Notes under the pieces: model-generated
What the model saw: only the letters and a program-made list of their open reading frames with translations
What the model was told of the DNA's origin: nothing
The model's database searches: none
DNA from: Paenibacillus arenilitoris
GTDB lineage: Bacteria > Bacillota > Bacilli > Paenibacillales > Paenibacillaceae
Direction of reading: 5' to 3'
NCBI RefSeq assembly: GCF_014705655.1
Contig: NZ_JACXIY010000025.1
Span: 1 to 64,000 of the forward strand
DNA: 64,000 nt
Part shown: in pieces, positions 56,221 to 64,000 of the stretch
Layout: each line of letters begins with the position of its first letter
How positions within the stretch are numbered: the stretch's first letter is position 1
Program-made: the position numbers and the translations under genes

Positions 56221-57561
56221 TTATTCCAGGTTGACCGGCAAAAAGATCGTGAAGACGGTCCCTTTGCCCGCCTCGCTCTGAACCTCGATCCAGCCCCGAT
56301 GGGCCAGGATGTTCTGCTGCGCGATCGCGAGTCCGAGTCCGGTCCCCCCGCTTGGACGGGTCCTCGAATGGTCGGCTCTGTAGAAGCGGTTGAAAATATG
56401 CGGGAGGGCTTTCTCGGAAATGCCGATCCCGTTGTCTTCAATCCGAATTCGGGCATACTCCCGCTTCTGATCGGATCGATATACCCGGTCCAAACGAAGC
56501 TCGACCGCTCCTCCTTGATCCGTGTAGTGGATCGCATTCGCCCATATGTTGTACAGCGCCTGAAGAATACGATTTTTCTCCGCCATTACTTGAATGGAGT
56601 CTTCCGGTATGCGCATGGATGTCCGGATTTGCTTCTCTTCCGCCAAAAACCGGGTTTTATCCTCCAATTCCTCCAGCATCGCCGCGAGCTCCACGACTTG
56701 CGGACGAAGCTCCGTCATGCCCGCCTCCAGCTTGGATAATTCCAGCACCTCGTGAACGAGGCGAGATAAGCGCAGCACTTCATCCAGAATCGAAGCTTGC
56801 TTGGCCGGAGTCATGCCCGCTTCCGTCTCTTGGGCGAGCTCGATCTCCCCTTGGATGATCATGAGCGGCGTTTTCAGCTCGTGCGCGACATCCGATAAAA
56901 ACTGCTTCCGGGTCCGCTCCGCGCCGGCAAGCGAATGGTTCATCTCCTGAATCGCTCTGGCGATCGCCCCGAACTCGTCCTTCCTTTGCACCGGAAATGA
57001 AGCGGAAGTGTATCCCTGTTTGACGGCTTCGATCCCTTTGATGATTTTTCTTATAGGGCTTGTCAATCTCCAGGATAGCAGAACGATGGTAAGCAGCGCG
57101 GCTATGCAGGTGAACAGCAGCGATGCCGCGGCGATATTCGGAAGAATGCGGTACCACATCGTTTTGAATTCATAGGTTTTGTACTGCCTGTCATTCATGA
57201 CATACAGCCTGCCGACCTTTTGTTTGCCCTCGTATAGCGCAAGCAAATAGCCGTCATTCCGAAGTTCGTCCACGCTCAATGAACCTAGCCGGTATAGGGG
57301 CTTTCCGTCGATCACGAGGGCGATTTCGGCGAAGGCGCCGGCGTGCTCGAACTTGGCGGCCGACACGTCGGCCCAGGAATGGCCGTTGTCCGCGTAATAA
57401 TGCTCAAACTCCTCGCGCAGCGCCTCAAAGACCCCCTTATCCTCGAGATAGGACAGGTCGCGGGAAATATAAAATTGCACATGCGTGGCGGCAAGCAGAA
57501 ACAACATAATAAATACGATCAAAACGCTCATCGAGAGAATAAGCTTGGTTCTAATCTTCAT
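56221..57561 (-). CDS. sensor histidine kinase (HAMP, HisKA, HATPase)
   Basis: A 446-residue kinase: membrane helix (about 8-28), extracellular loop of about 110 residues, second helix (about 150-172), HAMP (about 173-225), HisKA with phospho-acceptor His in FLSDVAHELKTPLMII, and HATPase with N box LYNIWANAIHYTD, G1 IRIEDNGIGIS and G2 GGTGLGLAI. It overlaps the response regulator gene by 11 bp. The pair is divergent from a multicopper oxidase, so it may sense copper or oxidative envelope stress (inference). The ATG at 57561 has GGAG upstream. Confidence 0.9.
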   Translation of the reverse strand: MKIRTKLILSMSVLIVFIMLFLLAATHVQFYISRDLSYLEDKGVFEALREEFEHYYADNGHSWADVSAAKFEHAGAFAEIALVIDGKPLYRLGSLSVDELRNDGYLLALYEGKQKVGRLYVMNDRQYKTYEFKTMWYRILPNIAAASLLFTCIAALLTIVLLSWRLTSPIRKIIKGIEAVKQGYTSASFPVQRKDEFGAIARAIQEMNHSLAGAERTRKQFLSDVAHELKTPLMIIQGEIELAQETEAGMTPAKQASILDEVLRLSRLVHEVLELSKLEAGMTELRPQVVELAAMLEELEDKTRFLAEEKQIRTSMRIPEDSIQVMAEKNRILQALYNIWANAIHYTDQGGAVELRLDRVYRSDQKREYARIRIEDNGIGISEKALPHIFNRFYRADHSRTRPSGGTGLGLAIAQQNILAHRGWIEVQSEAGKGTVFTIFLPVNLE

Positions 57562-58249
57562 GCTCCGCTCCAAAACGGTAACCAAACCCGTAAACGGTTT
57601 GAATATATTCGGATGAAGGGCTGCCGGCCTCGATCTTCCTGCGAAGCTTGCTGATATGCGAATCCACGGTTCGTTCGTCGACGACGAATTCATCTACGAA
57701 AGCGTGCTGAAGCAGCTGCATTCTGCTATACACGCGGCCGGGTTTCGAAGCCAAAAGATGCAGGAGCTTGAATTCGGTCGGCGTTAGGCGAAGCTCCTCC
57801 GTCCCTTTGAACACCTGCATACTGACTTCATTGATGGTCAGAGCGCCTCTTCGAAGCACGGAGCCGGGCTCGTCGTTCCCGGTTCTGTTCATGCGCCTCA
57901 ATAAGGAGCGAACTCGCGCGGAGAGCTCCCGCAGGCTGAAGGGCTTCGTCAAATAATCGTCCGCGCCCATCTCGAGGCCGACGATTTTGTCGGTTTCCTC
58001 GGACTTGGCCGTGACCATAATGATCCCGGGCGTTCCTAACCTACGCAGCTCGCGGCACGTATCCAGACCGTTCATCTGCGGCAGCATCCAATCCAAAATG
58101 ACGATATCCGGTTTTTCCTTCGCAAAAAGCTGCACCGCGGATTTTCCGTCCTTCGCCGTAACGACGTTATACCCTTCGGATGCAAGGAACGATTCCATCA
58201 GCGACAAAATTTTAATTTCGTCTTCCACGATCAGCACTTTGATTCCCAT
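57551..58249 (-). CDS. OmpR/PhoB family response regulator
   Basis: A 232-residue regulator: receiver domain (about 4-115; acidic pair VEDE, phospho-acceptor Asp in DIVILDWMLPQ, Lys in DYLTKPF) and C-terminal winged helix (about 130-228; LRLTPTEFKLLHLLASKPGRVYSR, DSHISKLRRKIE). It is first in the two-gene operon with the histidine kinase. Two direct 13-base repeats at 58304-58338 in the divergent promoter region are candidate binding sites. Confidence 0.93.
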   Translation of the reverse strand: MGIKVLIVEDEIKILSLMESFLASEGYNVVTAKDGKSAVQLFAKEKPDIVILDWMLPQMNGLDTCRELRRLGTPGIIMVTAKSEETDKIVGLEMGADDYLTKPFSLRELSARVRSLLRRMNRTGNDEPGSVLRRGALTINEVSMQVFKGTEELRLTPTEFKLLHLLASKPGRVYSRMQLLQHAFVDEFVVDERTVDSHISKLRRKIEAGSPSSEYIQTVYGFGYRFGAEHED

Positions 58250-58303
58250 TTCCGTCCTCCCGTCCGCTCATCCATCTTCATTTACACTTTATAGCAATTC
58301 GCA

Positions 58304-58338
58304 CATCGCCACAACTCCCCGACAGCATCACCACAAGT
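58304..58338. promoter_or_regulatory. candidate response-regulator binding repeats
   Basis: Direct repeats CATCGCCACAACT (58304-58316) and CATCACCACAAGT (58326-58338), 22 bp apart start to start (about two helical turns), in the 176-bp gap between the divergent regulator and oxidase genes. OmpR-type regulators bind such tandem sites. Confidence 0.45.
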
Positions 58339-58424
58339 TCGCAACACTTGGTTGTTAGGATGGCTTTAAAGAAATTAGCGGCGACGATACGCCGATTAAA
58401 AATCAAGCGTATGGAGTGATAGAA

Positions 58425-60551
58425 ATGGCGGAAACGATCATTGGTTTGATTTTAACGGCGGCCATGGCCCTATTGTGGGGATTGGCCGGTTTGGCGGCGA
58501 CCGGTCTGCCTTATGCCAAAAACGCGCGGCGATTGAAACGCGCAGCATCCTTTTTGCTCGCGATGAGCTATATCACCCTCATATTGTGCGCGTTGTGGTA
58601 TGCGACGATCGCGATCTTGATGGTCCGAAGCGGCTGGCTGTTCGCGGAAGGCACCGTCAAAGCGGTTGTTCCTTTCACACTGGTCTCGGCCGGCTGCGTC
58701 GCAGCGGCTACCGTACCGAGACTGCGGAGCCTGCGAAAATCGGGCACGGAAGAGCCATTATCGCAGGAAACGATAGTCCAAGCCGCCCATCCCGCCGTGG
58801 CTTTGCCATACTATTCCGCCGCGCTGGCTTCCGGCATGGCTGCCTTCAGCCCTATTTTTGCGCAGGCCGTCCTGCCCGATCTATCCGACATCATGAACAG
58901 GCTTCTGCTCCTTGCTCTCCTGCTGCTCGTGCCTGCCTTGCTTATAAGAAGACGGCATCTCCTTGTTCGGCGCGGGGAAAAACGCCGCACCGGGCTTGGA
59001 ATCAGGCTGTGGAACGCTATCGTTGCGGCCGTGCTGACGTCCCTCATAGGGATCGCCATAATCGTGGCTAACGTCATAACAGGAAGCCTGGCATCCAGGC
59101 TGCCGGAAGCATCCGATATGATGAACCATGAACATGTCGACGAAGGGGGCGGAAGTCCGACCTTGATGTCCGGTCTCCGGGGCCATGCCCACGTTCATCA
59201 TGCGGTACAAAGAGACGGCGGCGCGAGTACCATAGAGGTGTCGGCCTTGACCGGAAATCTTTCCGCGCCGGCGGATGTCAAGTTTGAACTTGTCGCTCGG
59301 CGGCAACAGCTGACCCTCGCTTCCGGCGCCAAGATCAGCGCCTGGGCGTATAACGGAGAAATCGCCCCGGAGCTCCGCGTGCGGCAGGGGGACATGGTCG
59401 AAGTGAAGCTGGTGAATAAGGATATCGATAATGGGGTTACGATTCATTGGCATGGTTATAATGTGCCCAATGCGATGGATGGCGTGCCGGGCATAACGCA
59501 GGACGTCGTCAAACCCGGACAGTCGTTTGTCTATAAATTCCGGGCCGAGCAAGAAGGCAGCTATTGGTTCCATTCGCATCAGCAAGCTTCGGAGCAAGTG
59601 GCGAGGGGACTTTTCGGATCGCTTATCGTGGAGCCCGCGAATAAAGATAAGTCTTATGATGAAGAACTGACGGTCATCCAGCACCGCTGGGAGACGGATC
59701 AGGGACACAGGCACGCTTTCGGGACTGAGGACGGCATGCAATATGAGCAGATGAAACCGGGGACGAAAGTGAAGCTGAGGGTTATCAATACGCATAATCT
59801 ATCGCAGAACTATATCCTTCAGGGAGCCGACTATCGAATCGCCGCCATTGACGGCGTGCGGATACGGGAACCGGGCCTGCTGCCGGACGGCACGGCCTTC
59901 CGGCTTGGATCGGGAGCGAGACATGATGTCGTCTTCACGATGCCGGATCATCCCGTCATGTTGCGAACAGGCGATTCGAATAACGGCAAGAAGGACCTTG
60001 CGATCGTGCTCTATTCGGGCGCGCGTCCGGAAGCGCCGAGCTTCGAGGCGGCATCCGGCCAGTTCGATCCGTCCCGCTACGGCCGGCCTGCGGAGAACGA
60101 AGAGACCTCCGCCGCGGCATTCGATCGCGAATTCGAAATGATCCTCGGCAACAGGATGGGTTTTTATAACGGGAAATTTCATTTCCTGTGGACCGTAAAC
60201 GGCGAAGTGCACCCGAACACGCCTACCTTTGTCGTCAAGGAGGGAGAGCTGATCAAGACGACGTTCGTGAACAAAAGCTTGGCCGAGCATCCTATGCATC
60301 TTCACGGCCATCATATGACGGTACTGAAGAAGAACGGCAAGAAAGTGGAGACGCCATGGCTCGCCGATACACTTAACGTGCACCCGGGCGAAAGCTATGA
60401 GGTCGCTTTTAAGGCGAACAACCCGGGAATGTGGATGGATCATTGCCATAACCTGGACCATGCGGCGACCGGCATGATCCTGCATCTCATGTACGACCAC
60501 GTTCGTCCATCCTACGAAGCGGGGACGCGGTCCGGGAACTTGCCGGATTGA
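58425..60551 (+). CDS. multicopper oxidase with N-terminal membrane domain
   Basis: A 708-residue protein. The first 220 residues form five or six membrane helices; a His-rich linker follows (HEHVDE at 235-240, HAHVHHA at 254-260). The remainder is a multicopper oxidase with copper motifs HWHG (341-344), WFHSH (381-385), HPMHLHGHH (622-630) and HCHNLDHAATGM (673-684), whose Met supports a type 1 site. Ligands for all four coppers appear present. It may oxidise Cu(I) or another metal on the outer cell face. It is divergent from a two-component system. GGAGTG lies seven bases before the ATG at 58425. Confidence 0.9.
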   Translation: MAETIIGLILTAAMALLWGLAGLAATGLPYAKNARRLKRAASFLLAMSYITLILCALWYATIAILMVRSGWLFAEGTVKAVVPFTLVSAGCVAAATVPRLRSLRKSGTEEPLSQETIVQAAHPAVALPYYSAALASGMAAFSPIFAQAVLPDLSDIMNRLLLLALLLLVPALLIRRRHLLVRRGEKRRTGLGIRLWNAIVAAVLTSLIGIAIIVANVITGSLASRLPEASDMMNHEHVDEGGGSPTLMSGLRGHAHVHHAVQRDGGASTIEVSALTGNLSAPADVKFELVARRQQLTLASGAKISAWAYNGEIAPELRVRQGDMVEVKLVNKDIDNGVTIHWHGYNVPNAMDGVPGITQDVVKPGQSFVYKFRAEQEGSYWFHSHQQASEQVARGLFGSLIVEPANKDKSYDEELTVIQHRWETDQGHRHAFGTEDGMQYEQMKPGTKVKLRVINTHNLSQNYILQGADYRIAAIDGVRIREPGLLPDGTAFRLGSGARHDVVFTMPDHPVMLRTGDSNNGKKDLAIVLYSGARPEAPSFEAASGQFDPSRYGRPAENEETSAAAFDREFEMILGNRMGFYNGKFHFLWTVNGEVHPNTPTFVVKEGELIKTTFVNKSLAEHPMHLHGHHMTVLKKNGKKVETPWLADTLNVHPGESYEVAFKANNPGMWMDHCHNLDHAATGMILHLMYDHVRPSYEAGTRSGNLPD

Positions 60552-60681
60552 AGGCCTTCGTCCTCGTGAACCGCGGCTGCATTGCGCTCTGCCGTCAATT
60601 TGCAAAAACGATCATCCTCGACCTGAGCCGGGGAAAATCCTGTTCGAAGGTCTGTTTTGCGGCCAAGCCTCTTCCGGTATA

Positions 60682-60693
60682 GTTCATATGAAC
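60682..60693. promoter_or_regulatory. palindromic operator candidate upstream of an ABC operon
   Basis: GTTCATATGAAC, a 12-bp perfect palindrome starting at the end of a plausible -10 TATAGT (60679-60684) with a poor -35, 24 bp ahead of the ABC ATPase start. Location suggests repression near +1. Confidence 0.4.
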
Positions 60694-60717
60694 AACAATT
60701 CTGGGAGGTTTTATCGC

Positions 60718-61638
60718 ATGACAGAAGCCGTCTTACAGCTTCGCAACGTGACCAAATCGATCGGCGGACGCAAGATCGTCGACGATCTTAGCTTCGATAT
60801 ACCCGCAGGCGAAGTATTCGGATTTCTCGGACCGAACGGCGCGGGGAAGACGACGACGATCCGGATGATCGTAGGTTTAATCTCGATGTCGAAGGGCGAA
60901 GCCCTTATAAAGGGCATATCCGTCCGCGAGCACTTCGAGCTCGCCATGACGCATGTGGGGGCGATCGTCGAAAATCCGGAATTGTACAAATTTCTGACCG
61001 GCTATCAAAATCTCGTTCATTTCGCCCGCCGGCATAAAGGCGTTACGAAGGAGAGGATCAACGAGGTCGTTAAGCTTCTCGGACTTCAGAACCGCATTCA
61101 CGAGAAGGTTAAGCGTTACTCCCTCGGCATGAGGCAGCGGCTTGGCGTTGCCCAAGCGATTCTGCATCGTCCGTCGCTGCTCATCCTCGACGAGCCGACG
61201 AACGGGCTCGACCCTGCGGGCATTCGGGAATTGCGCGATTATTTGCGCAAGCTGACGAGAGAAGAAGGCATCTCCGTCATCGTCTCTTCCCACCTGCTGT
61301 CCGAAATGGAGCTGATGTGCGACCGGGTCGCGATTATACAAGCCGGCAAGCTCGTCGATATCCGCTCGCTGCAGGAAGCTCGCAATTCGATTCAGTCGAA
61401 GATCGTGATCGAAGCCGGTGATATACTTGCCGCCCGGGAGCTGCTATCCGCCATCTTCGATGCAAGCCGCATTACGTTGAACGGCCATCTGCTTGAAATT
61501 GCGGCCGACAAAGCGGCCATCCCCGACATTACAAGACTTCTCGTCAGCTCGGAGATCGACGTGCTCGGCATACAAGCGGCGCAGAAGTCGCTTGAAGAAC
61601 AGTTCCTCGAAATGACCGGAGGTGAGATGATTGTCTAG
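60718..61638 (+). CDS. ABC transporter ATP-binding protein (drug/lantibiotic type)
   Basis: A 306-residue ATPase: Walker A GPNGAGKTTTIRM, Q-loop VGAIVENPELYKF, signature YSLGMRQRLGVAQAI, Walker B LLILDEPTNGLD, H-loop VSSHLLSEME, and a C-terminal extension of about 80 residues. The ENPELY Q-loop is typical of BcrA/NatA-like exporters. It overlaps the permease gene by eight bases. GGGAGG lies before the ATG at 60718. Confidence 0.92.
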   Translation: MTEAVLQLRNVTKSIGGRKIVDDLSFDIPAGEVFGFLGPNGAGKTTTIRMIVGLISMSKGEALIKGISVREHFELAMTHVGAIVENPELYKFLTGYQNLVHFARRHKGVTKERINEVVKLLGLQNRIHEKVKRYSLGMRQRLGVAQAILHRPSLLILDEPTNGLDPAGIRELRDYLRKLTREEGISVIVSSHLLSEMELMCDRVAIIQAGKLVDIRSLQEARNSIQSKIVIEAGDILAARELLSAIFDASRITLNGHLLEIAADKAAIPDITRLLVSSEIDVLGIQAAQKSLEEQFLEMTGGEMIV

Positions 61639-62587
61639 TCTGTCCAATCTCATTCGAAACGAAAATGTGAAAATTTACCGGCGTCCGCGTACATGGCTTA
61701 TGATCGCCTTCCTCGTTTTATCGGTCGCGTTAATGAGCGGCATCATGAAGTGGGACGCAAGCCAAAGCGTTACGAGCGACTGGCAAAACGGCTTGATCGA
61801 ACAAAACCGCGGCTTGCAGCAGGAACTTGAGCAAAACAAGGAGCTTTCCGAAGAAGATAAAACGCGCATCGCGAGCGAGATCAAGCTCAACGAATACTAT
61901 TTGGAACAAGATTTAAACCCTGACGAATTGACGTTATGGAATTACGTGAGCACTTCGTCGTCCTTAACGATGCTGGCGACGCTTCTGACCGTCATTATCG
62001 CCGCCGATATGATCGCGGCCGAATTCACGTGGGGCACGATCAAGCTGCTGCTTATCGGTCCGGCTTCGCGCACGAAGATCATGATAAGCAAATACGTCGC
62101 TACCCTCGGGTTCGCGCTGCTGCTGCTCCTGTTGACCTTTGCTTCCGCTTACGCGGCCGGCGGCATACTCGAAGGCTTCGACGGAACAAGCCAGCCGATG
62201 ATATCGATTACCGACGGCGGCGTGATCGAAGAAAGCTCCTATTGGTTGCATGCGTTGGAGAAATACGGCTTCTCCGTCGTATCGATGCTCATGTACGTGA
62301 CGATGGCTTTCATGATTTCGTCCGCGTTCCGCAGCGCTTCGATGGCCATTGCCTTCTCGCTTCTGTTCATGCTGGTCGGCAGTTCGCTGTCGGCGCTTCT
62401 CAGCGGCTATAGCTGGGTCAAATATTTGCTGTTCTCCAACATCGATCTGACGCAATATATGGAGGGAGCGACGCCGCTAAGACCGGAAATGACGCTGTCG
62501 TTCTCGATCATGATTCTTGTCGCCTATTACATCGTATTCCAATTCGTAGCCTGGCTTCTGTTCACGAAACGAGACGTTGCCGCTTAA
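61631..62587 (+). CDS. ABC-2 type transporter permease
   Basis: A 318-residue membrane protein with six helices and a large loop after the first (about 40-105, charged and Gln/Glu-rich: GLQQELEQNKELSEEDKTRI). The conserved AAEFTWGTIKLLLIGPASRTKI motif is the coupling segment of ABC-2 permeases of the YhaP/BcrB type. TTG start with GGAGGTGAGA upstream. It forms an exporter with the ATPase encoded just before it; substrate unknown, perhaps an antimicrobial peptide. Confidence 0.9.
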   Translation: MSSLSNLIRNENVKIYRRPRTWLMIAFLVLSVALMSGIMKWDASQSVTSDWQNGLIEQNRGLQQELEQNKELSEEDKTRIASEIKLNEYYLEQDLNPDELTLWNYVSTSSSLTMLATLLTVIIAADMIAAEFTWGTIKLLLIGPASRTKIMISKYVATLGFALLLLLLTFASAYAAGGILEGFDGTSQPMISITDGGVIEESSYWLHALEKYGFSVVSMLMYVTMAFMISSAFRSASMAIAFSLLFMLVGSSLSALLSGYSWVKYLLFSNIDLTQYMEGATPLRPEMTLSFSIMILVAYYIVFQFVAWLLFTKRDVAA

Positions 62588-62608
62588 GGGCAACAACAAA
62601 AGCGCAAA

Positions 62609-62656
62609 AACCTCGGGCGCCGCTCGCAAGAAGCGGTACCCGAGGTTCTTTCTTTT
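62609..62656 (+). terminator. terminator of the ABC operon
   Basis: AACCTCGGG and CCGCT pair with AGCGG and CCCGAGGTT, followed by CTTTCTTTT. Confidence 0.85.
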
Positions 62657-62674
62657 ATTCAGATGAAAAATGCC

Positions 62675-63724
62675 CTACTGCTGCCCGGATGACCCGAGTC
62701 CCTGATGGATCGCCTCAAGCAGCCGCCCCGTACGGTCGCAGCTGTACTCCCAGAACATCATGCCGCCAAGCCCGCCGCTCTTCACATACTCGCATTTATG
62801 CCGCAGCGATTGCTCGTCGTCGTAGGAGATGAAGGCAGCCCCGTCGAACAAATACGGAGCCTTCGCTTCGTCGTCCCAATAGCGGGCATATCCGTTCTTA
62901 TCGATATATTCCGCCGCGAGAGCCGTAAAATCCGGGCCGTAGCCGCCCGTGCCGCCGGCCATCTGATGCAGTCCGTTGCCGCGATCCGGAACCTGGCGCC
63001 ACATCCGGGAATAGAACGCCGCGCCGATCACGATCTTCTCCTTCGGCACGCCGGCGCGGACAAATAGGCTGACGGACGCGTCGACGCTGATGCGGAACAA
63101 ATCGCCCGTCGGCGTATGCAAATTCGTATGATGCCCCGTCAGGATTTGAAAGCCGCCGCGCATGTCGTACGTCATGAGCTGCACGAAATCGAGATGCTTC
63201 TGCGCCTGATCCATCTCCGTGCCGTCCACGTAATACTGATCGGCGCCCGCGGCGATCGTCAGCAAATAACGGCGTCCGTCCCTCTCGCCCTTGCGGTCCA
63301 AGGCTTCGCGCATCGTTTGCAGCAGCAGCGTGAAATTGCGCTTGTCGTCCGGGCTTGCGGCGATGCCCGCCTCCCCGTAGCAAGGATATTCCCAGTCCAG
63401 GTCGATGCCGTCGAACGGATAATCGGCCAATACGCGAAGCGCCGATTCCGCCATCCGGCTTCTTCCTTCCGGAGTGGACGCCGCTTCGGAGAAGCCGCCC
63501 GCGCTCCATCCGCCGACGGACAAGAGAAGCGTCAGGTCGGGATTGATGCGCTTCATCTCTGTCAAATGCGCCGTGTTCTTCAAGTGGTCCGTCGTAATCT
63601 CGGCTTCCCGAACGTGGCCGAAGGCCACGTTCAGATGGGTCAATTTCAGCAAATCGTCCCGCGAAATTTCGGGAAGCACGTGATCGGATGCATAACCCGC
63701 CACGATAAACTTGTTGTTCGTCAT
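62675..63724 (-). CDS. GH18 glycosidase (chitinase-like)
   Basis: A 349-residue GH18 barrel with the full catalytic motif PFDGIDLDWEYP (DxxDxDxE; proton donor Glu at about 112), LLLSVGGWSAGGFSEAAS substrate strand, and QLMTYDMRGG. There is no signal peptide and no carbohydrate-binding module, so it is either intracellular, acting on imported chito-oligosaccharides, or exported by another route. It follows a partly visible gene, whose stop codon lies at its ribosome binding site (GGAGGG), so both are on one transcript. Confidence 0.9.
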   Translation of the reverse strand: MTNNKFIVAGYASDHVLPEISRDDLLKLTHLNVAFGHVREAEITTDHLKNTAHLTEMKRINPDLTLLLSVGGWSAGGFSEAASTPEGRSRMAESALRVLADYPFDGIDLDWEYPCYGEAGIAASPDDKRNFTLLLQTMREALDRKGERDGRRYLLTIAAGADQYYVDGTEMDQAQKHLDFVQLMTYDMRGGFQILTGHHTNLHTPTGDLFRISVDASVSLFVRAGVPKEKIVIGAAFYSRMWRQVPDRGNGLHQMAGGTGGYGPDFTALAAEYIDKNGYARYWDDEAKAPYLFDGAAFISYDDEQSLRHKCEYVKSGGLGGMMFWEYSCDRTGRLLEAIHQGLGSSGQQ

Positions 63725-63727
63725 CTT

Positions 63728-64000
63728 CTAATCCCTCCGATCCGCCGGCCGCCGTACACCGGATAAGGCAAGCATCGCTTCCTTCCCGGTTCCGATCCTG
63801 TAGCCTGACGCGGTATAACGAATTTGAGCCATGCCGTCAAGCACGGCCAGATGCGGAAAGCCAGCTTCCGCGGCCGGCGGCTGCGATAGCAATGCCGGCA
63901 GACTCGCGTCTACGTTCGTACGGACGAACACGGCGTTCGGCGGAAGCGCCGGATAGCCGGCCGGATCGATCCCGCCGTCCTCCGCCACGAGCACGATCGG
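63728..64000 (-). CDS. 3' part of an unidentified gene, cut by the window edge
   Basis: An open frame enters from the right edge and stops at 63728. The visible 90 residues end in FPHLAVLDGMAQIRYTASGY, then RIGTGKEAMLALSGV. The pattern of a hydrophobic strand, DG turn and Gly is loosely like the C-terminus of thioredoxin/peroxiredoxin-fold proteins, but that is weak. It is co-directional with the GH18 gene, 3 bp apart. Confidence 0.5.
   Translation of the reverse strand, partial: PIVLVAEDGGIDPAGYPALPPNAVFVRTNVDASLPALLSQPPAAEAGFPHLAVLDGMAQIRYTASGYRIGTGKEAMLALSGVRRPADRRD

Overview
The window comes from a GC-rich, low-GC-lineage Gram-positive spore former, most likely a Paenibacillaceae member (Paenibacillus or Cohnella type). 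The reasons are conserved Bacillus-type gene order (perR / ygzB / ygxA / rrn; ydcC-alr-ndoAI-ndoA; sigY-yxlCDEFG; ydbS-ydbT), a Gram-positive gatCAB operon, YjcZ-type spore peptides, AGGAGG-like ribosome binding sites with frequent TTG and GTG starts, and no Gram-negative outer-membrane genes. No tRNA, CRISPR array, insertion sequence or complete prophage was seen.

Layout. 1-400 holds the 5' end of a 16S rRNA leaving the left edge, with leader and two promoters. 410-4117 is the perR-ygzB-ygxA neighbourhood with a GH18 cell-wall hydrolase gene inserted. 4191-6811 has a DUF4097 membrane protein and an MgtC protein; 6942-10195 is gatCAB; 10447-10827 an IDEAL-type small protein. 10932-14063 is a complete SigY-type ECF operon whose promoter matches the known SigY autoregulatory consensus. 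14140-17395 has ydbST and an M24 peptidase. 17458-23700 is a Tad-like pilus/secretion operon, including two tiny membrane-peptide genes, preceded by a leader that ends in an intrinsic terminator. 23784-27204 is ndoA-ndoAI-alr-lipoprotein. 27364-28281 is pspA-pspC.

28609-31989 (plus strand) has an AraC regulator, a BadF-type sugar kinase and a GH4 glycosidase. 32049-35331 has a PfpI protein and a MerR/multidrug ABC exporter operon. 35375-44459 is a seven-gene sugar-acid/galactoside operon with a GntR regulator: BASS transporter, KDPG-type aldolase, UlaG-like hydrolase, aldehyde dehydrogenase, GH42 beta-galactosidase, enolase-superfamily dehydratase and G1PDH-like dehydrogenase. GH36 alpha-galactosidase and a LacI regulator follow at 45259-48528, so the 28-48 kb half is a carbohydrate-use region.

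48970-51465 encodes a dCACHE-GGDEF-EAL protein; next to it is a possible structured RNA. 51898-54175 holds a secreted repeat protein, a probably Zur-controlled CobW zinc GTPase and two YjcZ peptides. 54292-56162 is the most unusual locus: a holin gene facing an XRE repressor-ImmA metalloprotease pair across an AT-rich region with four copies of one 13-bp palindrome, then a small membrane protein. It looks like a stand-alone, proteolytically switchable holin module without the rest of a phage. 56221-60551 is a two-component system divergent from a membrane-anchored multicopper oxidase; 60718-62587 an ABC-2 transporter; 62675-64000 a GH18 hydrolase and the 3' part of another gene.
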